This document shows, piece by piece, positions 49,537 to 56,153 of a DNA stretch of 56,153 bases; position 1 is the first letter of the stretch, and the number at the start of each line of letters is the position of its first letter. The notes under the pieces are model-generated. The model worked only from the letters and a program-made list of their open reading frames with translations. It searched no databases and was not told the DNA's origin. The position numbers and the translations under genes are program-made. The stretch lies in the NCBI RefSeq assembly GCF_003337485.1, contig NZ_QPJJ01000020.1:1-56153 (forward strand), given 5' to 3'. The stretch comes from Saliterribacillus persicus. GTDB lineage: Bacteria > Bacillota > Bacilli > Bacillales > Amphibacillaceae.

Positions 49537-50364
49537 CTATTCTGTGGCCTGCGTCTTGATGACTCCTTCTTCAATTAGCTCATCCAAGGTATATTCAATA
49601 ACTCTTTCTTTCTCAGGAATTTCTATTTGAATCATACGCTCTAAAATATTCAGACCAACTACCTTACCATTTCCATAAGGTGTGGTTATTTTCTCGCCTA
49701 AATCAGGCAATTGCTTTTTAGCTGATTCATAATCATCGTTCTCATATTTCAAGCAACACATTAAGCGACCGCATAAACCAGAAATTTTTGCAGGATTTAA
49801 AGATAAATTTTGATCCTTTGCCATCTTAATGGATACTGGCTCAAAATCACCTAAAAAGGTAGAACAACAAAGCATTCTTCCACATGGACCTATTCCACCT
49901 AATAGCTTCGCTTCATCGCGCACACCAATCTGACGCAATTCAATCCTCGTTTTAAAAACAGAAGCTAGATCCTTTACTAAGTGTCTAAAATCCACGCGTC
50001 CATCTGCAGTAAAATAAAAAATCACTTTATTTCGGTCAAAGGTATATTCTACATCAACCAAATTCATCTCTAGCTCATGATCTTTTATTTTTTTATCGCA
50101 AACACGGTAAGCCTCATCAGCATTTTCCTGATTTTCTACTACCGTAATTTTATCCTTTTCCTCTGCAAGACGAATAACCTTTTTTAAAGGTAGGACGACA
50201 TCTTCTTCGTCGACTTTCTTTCTTGCAACAACAACCTTACCAAACTCAACACCTCGAACCGTTTCTACGATCACATAATCATCTGTGTCTATCGTGAAAT
50301 TTGCCGGATCGAAGTAATATATTTTACCCGCTTTTTTAAAGCGAACTCCTATAACCTCTATCAT
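49537..50364 (-). CDS. ricT: RicT (YaaT), PSP1-domain regulator of RNA processing and sporulation
   Basis: 275-residue PSP1 protein of the Ric (Y) complex with RicA and RicF, which carries Fe-S clusters and stimulates RNase Y and Spo0A phosphorelay in B. subtilis. Conserved segments: IGVRFKKAGKIYYFDP, FYFTADGRVDFRHLVKDLA, RQIGVRDEAKLLGGIGPCGR, MLCCSTFLG and ISGLCGRLMCCLKYE, which holds the cysteine ligands. It is 4 bases from holB. Confidence 0.95.
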   Translation of the reverse strand: MIEVIGVRFKKAGKIYYFDPANFTIDTDDYVIVETVRGVEFGKVVVARKKVDEEDVVLPLKKVIRLAEEKDKITVVENQENADEAYRVCDKKIKDHELEMNLVDVEYTFDRNKVIFYFTADGRVDFRHLVKDLASVFKTRIELRQIGVRDEAKLLGGIGPCGRMLCCSTFLGDFEPVSIKMAKDQNLSLNPAKISGLCGRLMCCLKYENDDYESAKKQLPDLGEKITTPYGNGKVVGLNILERMIQIEIPEKERVIEYTLDELIEEGVIKTQATE

Positions 50365-50368
50365 TTTT

Positions 50369-51361
50369 TCACCTCTGAAAATGAAGTGTTAATTGCTCCA
50401 TAACTAATTGTGGATGTACATTTTGTTCAAGCTTACGCTTAGCATCCATAATATGTGACAGATTATCCGTAGCATGCTTCTTTGACCAATGCATGGCGGC
50501 TTTTTCAATTTTATCATAATGATAAGAAAAAACCATTTGCTCTTTTTGATCAATATGATAATACACCATATCCTTAAACCATAAAAGAAGGAGATCTAAG
50601 CCTTGTTGCGCTTGAGGTCTTTCCTTAAAATGTGGCATCCATTGTGTATGTATAAACAATAGCACTTCATTTGGATTAGTTTGAAGCATTTCAACTAATT
50701 GTACCACTATTTTTCTTGCATTAGCAAACCACTCATCCTTACTTTTTTCCAATGCCTCATTTAAATCATTCGTCACAGCTGCAAAAATTTTAGCATTTGC
50801 TTCTGTTAACCCTTCTTGCTCTAGTTTTTCTATCAGCTGTTTATTATTTAAAGGACGAAGACTGATTAACTGGCACCGTGATTGAATGGTTGGAAGAATA
50901 GCTTGGCTATTTTCGGTTAATAAAATAGCAGTAGTATCCATGCTCGGTTCTTCTAAAAATTTAAGCAATCGATTAGATGCATTTGTCGTCATTTTTTCCG
51001 CATCTGAAACAATATATACTTTACGGTTAGACTCCATGCCTGTGTATGTGAATTCTTTTTGAAGGTGGAGAATTTGCTCTTTTTTTATACTCGCACCATC
51101 GGGCTCAATCCAGTGAAAGTCTGGATGATTACCACTGTCAATTCGCTGACAATCTCGACACGTATTACAGGGCTCTGCGCGCTCTTGGTGCTTACAAAAA
51201 ATACTTTTTGCTAGCAAAATCGCTAGATATTTTTTTCCTGTTCCTCTTTGACCATGTAATAAATAAGCATGCGAGATTCGTTCTTTATTAATACTACTTA
51301 CAAGCATCTTACTTACTACTGGTTGTATGCTTTTCATTTCTGTCCAAGTATTAACCATCAC
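50369..51361 (-). CDS. holB: DNA polymerase III delta' subunit
   Basis: Clamp-loader subunit. The 330-residue AAA+ protein has HGQRGTGKK (P-loop-like, near 36-44), a zinc module with CKHQERAEPCNTCRDC and the SRC motif QSRCQLI (near 158). The start is uncertain: the two leading codons are ATG or GTG neighbours (MMVNTW) without a clear ribosome site; 51358 or 51349 would fit equally. Confidence 0.93.
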   Translation of the reverse strand: MMVNTWTEMKSIQPVVSKMLVSSINKERISHAYLLHGQRGTGKKYLAILLAKSIFCKHQERAEPCNTCRDCQRIDSGNHPDFHWIEPDGASIKKEQILHLQKEFTYTGMESNRKVYIVSDAEKMTTNASNRLLKFLEEPSMDTTAILLTENSQAILPTIQSRCQLISLRPLNNKQLIEKLEQEGLTEANAKIFAAVTNDLNEALEKSKDEWFANARKIVVQLVEMLQTNPNEVLLFIHTQWMPHFKERPQAQQGLDLLLLWFKDMVYYHIDQKEQMVFSYHYDKIEKAAMHWSKKHATDNLSHIMDAKRKLEQNVHPQLVMEQLTLHFQR

Positions 51362-51526
51362 GTCTATGGAGGTTCGTTCTGTTTGAACGCTCCATTACCC
51401 TCCTCAAGTATTCACAGCTTTATTTATAACTATTTTTTTCTCCATCTACATTATAATGTTTTCTCTCCAAAAGAAAAAGGATTGATTAGCACATTATAGC
51501 CTAATCCACCCTTTTATAGTGCCTCA

Positions 51527-51967
51527 TTACGTATACAAATTTATTAGGAGGCCTTTTATTTCACCGATCACATCTAAAATGTTAATGGAATTCTTTTCTT
51601 TATCTAATACAGTCTCTGTTAATTCCACTAATTTTTCATCTACTTCTTCTACTAAAGTTAGCTTACGGTTATTACCATCCATACTGAAGCTATGGGATTG
51701 TTTTAAATTCATCCCAAAATCGACTGCTTCTTTTACAAAACGCTTTACCATTCTTTTATAAATGGCTAGGTCATGGAAAGATCTGAATTTAGCAATTTTT
51801 TCACCTTGTGTTGCTAACTGTCCCATTAATTGTTGTAATTCAGCTTGCTTCAATTGGATAGATTCCGATTTCACCATCGTATCAAATCTTTGAGAAGTAT
51901 TCTTTTGTGCTTGGCCTTGTTTATTTAAGGTATCTAGTTGCGCTCTCATTTCTTGACTGATTTTCAT
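51527..51967 (-). CDS. yaaR: YaaR, DUF327 protein of unknown function
   Basis: 146-residue soluble helical protein of the YaaR/DUF327 family, always found between darA and holB in Bacilli. Recognised by position and by the conserved C-terminal LAIYKRMVKRFVKEAVDFGM and VLDKEKNSINILDVIGEIKG. The N terminus is predicted coiled coil with many Q and K. No function is known; a tie to c-di-AMP or DNA replication by neighbourhood is only a guess. Confidence 0.88.
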   Translation of the reverse strand: MKISQEMRAQLDTLNKQGQAQKNTSQRFDTMVKSESIQLKQAELQQLMGQLATQGEKIAKFRSFHDLAIYKRMVKRFVKEAVDFGMNLKQSHSFSMDGNNRKLTLVEEVDEKLVELTETVLDKEKNSINILDVIGEIKGLLINLYT

Positions 51968-51987
51968 TTGTTTACTCCCTCATTTAT

Positions 51988-52978
<991 letters not shown>

Positions 52979-53025
52979 TATTCATTCTCCTTCATACCAT
53001 ACCTTAATTATATCGTTATACCTTT

Positions 53026-54453
53026 TTATAGGAAGATTCTTATTCCTTTTTTAACATCCCTTGGTTGAAAAGATACACCCTTATTTAATAATTCCACGAT
53101 ATGATCAACTTGATTTTTTGTAATCTTTTCACCTTTAGCAATTAAAGGGATACCAGGTGGATAAGGAATTATTTGTTCTGCTGCCACCTCACCGATAGCT
53201 TCTTCTAATTTTTCTATTTTCGTCTCCATTGACCTCATTTCATTATAAGCGTAATGAAGTGTCTGGATCTTACTAATAAATAATTCTGTATATTTATTTA
53301 TTGTATCATGTTTAGGCTGTAATATTAATTGCTTATTTACGCTCTTTATTGATTTCTTTAGACTTTCTAAATCTATATAAGGTTCTAAACCTACAATTAA
53401 CAAAATTTGATTGGTTGTTACTAATTCAGGATAAATACCCTCTTTTTCAAATAAACGTGCCACTTCCCTAGCACTTACCCCATTTATTGTTTCTAATGTT
53501 ATTTTTAAAGGATCATCCAAACTCGTTGTTTCCAAAACTTTAACATAATCACAAGCTTCCAATTCATTTTTTATTAAATCAATACTTTCTTGTAAGTTAG
53601 TCATTTGTTCTGCTTTAAAATTTTGCAAATAAAATCTAGCAACATCCAAACTAGCCATAATTGGATAGGAAGGGCTACTAGATTGAAGCATTTGATAGTA
53701 ATGCTCTACTCTTTCTTTATTCACATATGCACTATTTATATGTAAATAAGCAGCCATTGTCATCGCAGGTGCCATTTTATGTGCGGATTGGACAACGATA
53801 TCAGCTCCTAGCTCAATAGCTGACGGTTGATCTATAAAGGGAAGAGAGAAATGAACTCCATGTGCTTCATCAATAAGAACCGGGATTTTTTGAGCATGAG
53901 CTAATTCAATTTTCTCTTTTAATGGATAGGTTCTACCAAAATAATCTGGATAAGTTAAAATAAGAGCTTTAATATTCGTATATTTATGTATAGCTTCTTC
54001 AAGCGTTTTTGTCGAAGGTGCTCCGTATCGATTCACTTCTGTATCATATTCCGGTGTTAAGAAAATAGGTTTTGCCCCGCTAAGTTCAAGTCCATTCAAG
54101 ATCGACTTGTGACAATTCCTTTGCACAAGGACAAGATCTCCAGGACCACACGTCGCCATAATCATGATTAAGTTACCCACAGTACTTCCATTAACTAAAA
54201 AATAGGAAGCATCAACTTGAAACCATTCTGCAGCTAGGATTTGGGCCTGTTTAATAGCACCTTCTGGGACATAAAGGTCATCTAATTCTGTTATTTCAGT
54301 TAGATCAATAGAAAGGATAGATTTAAATAAGTCTTCAGAATGCGAAGGGAATACTTGTCCATTTTTATGACCAGGAACATGAAAGGATATTGGATTTTTC
54401 TTTTTATGTTCTATCAGTTTATGTAATAAAGGAATACCTTGACTATCTTCCAA
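53026..54453 (-). CDS. yaaO: Orn/Lys/Arg decarboxylase family protein YaaO
   Basis: Fold-type I PLP enzyme of the prokaryotic Orn/Lys/Arg decarboxylase group. The 475 residues have FHVPGHKNG near 24-32, NGSTVGNLIMIMA near 85, DEAHGVHF near 195 and the PLP lysine in QSAHKMAPAMT near 225. The substrate is unknown; polyamine precursor production is likely. The start is a TTG with GAAGG ahead. It lies between gin and tmk as in B. subtilis; xpaC and yaaN, which lie between there, are missing. Confidence 0.93.
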   Translation of the reverse strand: MEDSQGIPLLHKLIEHKKKNPISFHVPGHKNGQVFPSHSEDLFKSILSIDLTEITELDDLYVPEGAIKQAQILAAEWFQVDASYFLVNGSTVGNLIMIMATCGPGDLVLVQRNCHKSILNGLELSGAKPIFLTPEYDTEVNRYGAPSTKTLEEAIHKYTNIKALILTYPDYFGRTYPLKEKIELAHAQKIPVLIDEAHGVHFSLPFIDQPSAIELGADIVVQSAHKMAPAMTMAAYLHINSAYVNKERVEHYYQMLQSSSPSYPIMASLDVARFYLQNFKAEQMTNLQESIDLIKNELEACDYVKVLETTSLDDPLKITLETINGVSAREVARLFEKEGIYPELVTTNQILLIVGLEPYIDLESLKKSIKSVNKQLILQPKHDTINKYTELFISKIQTLHYAYNEMRSMETKIEKLEEAIGEVAAEQIIPYPPGIPLIAKGEKITKNQVDHIVELLNKGVSFQPRDVKKGIRIFL

Positions 54454-54540
54454 CTACCTTCTTCCTTTCTTCTAGCATTTGTTGTACTTATTGTAGCTAA
54501 CTATAGAAAGAAAAGCGAATGTACATTTATAATTAACCAT

Positions 54541-54572
54541 AAAAATTCCTTACATAAACGAATGTAAGGAAG
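54541..54572 (-). terminator. gin terminator
   Basis: Perfect stem TTCCTTACAT / ATGTAAGGAA followed by TTTTT on the minus strand, 11 bases after the gin stop. Confidence 0.85.
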
Positions 54573-54582
54573 GGGTCTCTAT

Positions 54583-54771
54583 TTATACTATTTTTGTCAT
54601 ATGATTTAGTGCTTTTAATTTTTCTACGTAAAAGGAATAATTAGGATCGTTCACATCAGTTGAAACTATCTTTCTCTCACAACTAAAACAAACAAAACAA
54701 TGATAGATATGAATGCCACTAGCCTTATTTTCTTCACAAATAACACACTTCTCTTGCAATGTATTTTCCAA
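54583..54771 (-). CDS. csfB: Anti-sigma factor Gin (CsfB)
   Basis: Small zinc-binding protein that inhibits sigma-G (and sigma-E) and prevents too early sigma-G activity. The 62 residues show CVIC at 9-12, a second cysteine cluster at C25, C28 and C31 (FVCFSCERK) and DPNYSFYVEKLK, as in B. subtilis CsfB. I prefer the TTG at 54771: a sigma-F promoter places the transcript start near 54784, after the ATG at 54786, and GGAGGTGGAG lies directly before the TTG. Confidence 0.88.
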   Translation of the reverse strand: MENTLQEKCVICEENKASGIHIYHCFVCFSCERKIVSTDVNDPNYSFYVEKLKALNHMTKIV

Positions 54772-54790
54772 ATTCTCCACCTCCATCAAC

Positions 54791-54820
54791 TAGTTTTACC
54801 AACTCCGGAAACCTTTATAC
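54791..54820 (-). promoter_or_regulatory. Sigma-F promoter of csfB
   Basis: Minus strand GTATA (54820-54816), 15 bases, GGTAAAACTA (54800-54791), a full match to sigma-F GYWTA and GGNRANAMTW. csfB is a known sigma-F gene. Confidence 0.75.
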
Positions 54821-55035
54821 CTTTTATTCTAAAAAAGTTATAAAATATGAGATTACGAAAATATTTTTTTGTTTCTATAACTGTAAAGTCAACACGGTTG
54901 TCGAAAATTAGCTTTTTCACGTGAAACATTTTGTTTCCTGTCAACTTTAATTCTCTTCTCAGTCAATGATTATGAATAAACAAACTACTAACTTCTCTTT
55001 AAACAATAGAGAATCTATGAGGAAGGGAAAGTGAT

Positions 55036-55078
55036 ATGTCATATATAGTTGACACATCATTAAAATGTCACATATAAT
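55036..55078 (+). promoter_or_regulatory. Promoter and repeated operator of the plus-strand XRE pair
   Basis: TTGACA (55049-55054), 18-bp spacer, TATAAT (55073-55078). ATGTCATATATA (55036-55047) and ATGTCACATATA (55065-55076) are 11/12 direct repeats placed 29 bases apart, flanking the -35 and covering the -10, as expected for an autorepressor. The 54840-55030 stretch holds no gene. Confidence 0.65.
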
Positions 55079-55112
55079 GTACTTATAGTTGATGTTTGAA
55101 AGGGTGTATGGC

Positions 55113-55325
55113 TTGAATAGGGTCAAAGAATATAGAAAACGTTGCAATTTAACTCAGATTGAACTTGCCCGGAGGGTTAGTGTTGCGAGACAAACCATTA
55201 ATTTAATTGAAAATGCTAAGTACAATCCATCTTTATCTTTGTGTATTTCGTTGGCAAAGGAACTTAAAACAGACCTTAACACTTTATTTTGGGAGGAGAA
55301 AAACAATGAAGAATCAGGTACTTAA
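55113..55325 (+). CDS. XRE-family regulator (short)
   Basis: 70-residue protein consisting almost only of a helix-turn-helix ([40 protein letters not shown]). The chosen TTG start has AAAGGGTG upstream and gives the usual family N terminus; a longer frame begins at 55089. It is related in type, but not identical, to the regulator at 27428-27649. Its end overlaps the next gene by 21 bases. It is not at this place in B. subtilis. Confidence 0.85.
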   Translation: MNRVKEYRKRCNLTQIELARRVSVARQTINLIENAKYNPSLSLCISLAKELKTDLNTLFWEEKNNEESGT

Positions 55326-55803
55326 TCGTTTTATTGGTGTAGTTGATGATCGTGATGAATACCAGCGCTACGAAATTTATAAGCAATTAGCTTATTCAGG
55401 AATTTTGTTATGGTACTTATCCATGTTATTAATGTTTATCAACCTTATTATTGATACAATTCAAAACACACTATCCTTCGCAACACCTTCACTCTTTATA
55501 ATTAATATGGGGTACGCAATTATGGCTATAGTAAAAATAAGAAAAAAAGACTTGGATGAAATAGATTGTGCATCAACAGAAGAATACATAGAAAAGAAAA
55601 AAGCATTAAAAAAAGCATCCTCATTAGCTGGTTTTCAATTCGGTTTATTTATGTTAATTTTTATCGAGTTCGTTTCTCCTTATTTAGTAGCTGGTGAAAT
55701 AGACGTACGTTGGTGGAATATTCTGATTTGGATTTTCAGTGGACTGTTCTTTGGAATAATAATGTATTGGTTCTCAAAATCAAAGCTACAGAAACACTTT
55801 TGA
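55305..55803 (+). CDS. DUF3278-like membrane protein
   Basis: 165-residue protein with four predicted membrane helices (about 28-50, 58-75, 105-125, 138-158). It begins inside the XRE gene with its own GGAGGAG site, so the two are expressed together. It resembles DUF3278 proteins that accompany XRE regulators. Function unknown. It lies head-on towards the rrn terminator. Confidence 0.82.
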
Positions 55804-55845
55804 TCTATCCCCTTATAATTAGAATCGAACTTTTATAATGGCTAA

Positions 55846-55888
55846 CGAAAAAAAGATCCTTAATCAATACTGATTAAGGATCTTTTTA
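55846..55888 (-). terminator. rRNA operon terminator
   Basis: Perfect stem AAAAAGATCCTTAATCA / TGATTAAGGATCTTTTT, T tract on the minus strand, three bases after the 5S gene. The symmetrical T run can also end the plus-strand XRE/membrane transcript. Confidence 0.92.
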
Positions 55889-55891
55889 TTT

Positions 55892-56008
55892 GCCTGGCAA
55901 CGTCCTACTCTCGCAGGGGCGCAAGCCCCAACTACCATGGGCGCTGAAGAGCTTAACTACTGTGTTCGGCATGGGAACAGGTGTGACCTCTTCGCTATTG
56001 CTACCAGA
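55892..56008 (-). rRNA. rrf: 5S ribosomal RNA
   Basis: 117 bases. The minus strand begins TCTGGTAGCAATAGCGAAGA, contains the conserved CCGAACACAGTAGTTAAGCT and ends GACGTTGCCAGGC, which pairs with the 5' end. Closely similar to Bacillus 5S. Confidence 0.97.
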
Positions 56009-56079
56009 CTTTATATTTATGAAGGAATATACCTTCAAAACTAGATAAGGTGTATGACAATCAAACATTTTGTGTTTAG

Positions 56080-56153
56080 TTAAGTCCTCGATCGATTAGT
56101 ATTCGTCAGCTACACGTGTCACCACGCTTCCACCTCGAACCTATCTACCTCAT
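56080..56153 (-). rRNA. rrl: 23S ribosomal RNA, 3' end only
   Basis: The minus strand from the window edge reads the conserved 3' part of 23S (GAAGCGTGGTGACACGTG, GCTGACGAATACTAATCGAT, CGAGGACTTAA). The mature 3' end is placed at about 56080; the gene continues beyond the window. About 70 bases of spacer lie before the 5S gene. Confidence 0.92.

Noticed and set aside
49145-49630. 161-codon plus-strand frame across yabA and ricT
   Set aside because: It lies opposite to two well-supported genes; no start signal or known domain.

Overview
The window is a contiguous piece of a low-GC Bacillaceae (Firmicutes) chromosome, from the origin-proximal conserved block that in Bacillus subtilis runs from the 3' end of rrnA (yaaO/csfB/tmk) to the 5' end of rrnJ (lysS). 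It is shown in reverse, so nearly all genes are on the minus strand. A halotolerant, spore-forming genus close to Oceanobacillus, Virgibacillus or Gracilibacillus is most likely: there is an ectoine hydroxylase gene and a full set of sporulation genes, and the gene order is that of Bacillus. This genus assignment is inference; no rRNA is complete enough to type.

Layout from right (upstream) to left (downstream) on the minus strand: the 3' end of a 23S rRNA, a 5S rRNA and the rrn terminator; an inserted plus-strand XRE regulator/membrane protein pair; gin(csfB), yaaO, tmk, darA, yaaR, holB, ricT, yabA, trmN6, yazA and rsmI (DNA replication, signalling, translation); abrB on the plus strand; metG, tatD, yabE, rnmV, ksgA, yabG, veg, ispE, purR, spoVG, glmU, prs, ctc, pth, fin, mfd, spoVT; then an insertion relative to B. 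subtilis (XRE/membrane protein pair, ectD on the plus strand, and glcT-ptsG with its antiterminator leader); then spoVB-like yabM, yabN, rqcP, yabP, yabQ, divIC, yabR; a lone tRNA-Met on the plus strand; spoIIE, yabS, yabT, tilS, hprT, ftsH, coaX, hslO, yacD, cysK, the folate genes folP-folB-folK, yazB, lysS; and finally the leader and first bases of the next 16S rRNA.

The genes serve housekeeping (tRNA charging, nucleotide and folate synthesis, cell-wall precursors, DNA repair, rRNA maturation) and sporulation control. Many compartment-specific promoters can be read directly: Spo0A boxes at abrB and a 21-bp-spaced Spo0A-type promoter at spoIIE, a sigma-H promoter at spoVG, sigma-F promoters at gin and fin, a sigma-G promoter at spoVT, a sigma-K promoter at yabG, and a probable sigma-B promoter at ctc. 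Compared with B. subtilis, the pab genes, dusB, yabJ, sspF, xpaC and yaaN are missing from their usual places.

No insertion sequence, prophage or CRISPR array was seen. The least explained features are a helically phased array of six ATCCGCG-like units at 20/21-bp spacing between metG and tatD, the two unrelated-looking XRE/membrane modules with tandem operator-like repeats, the stand-alone ectD, and a hairpin repeat shared by the folP and ectD flanks.
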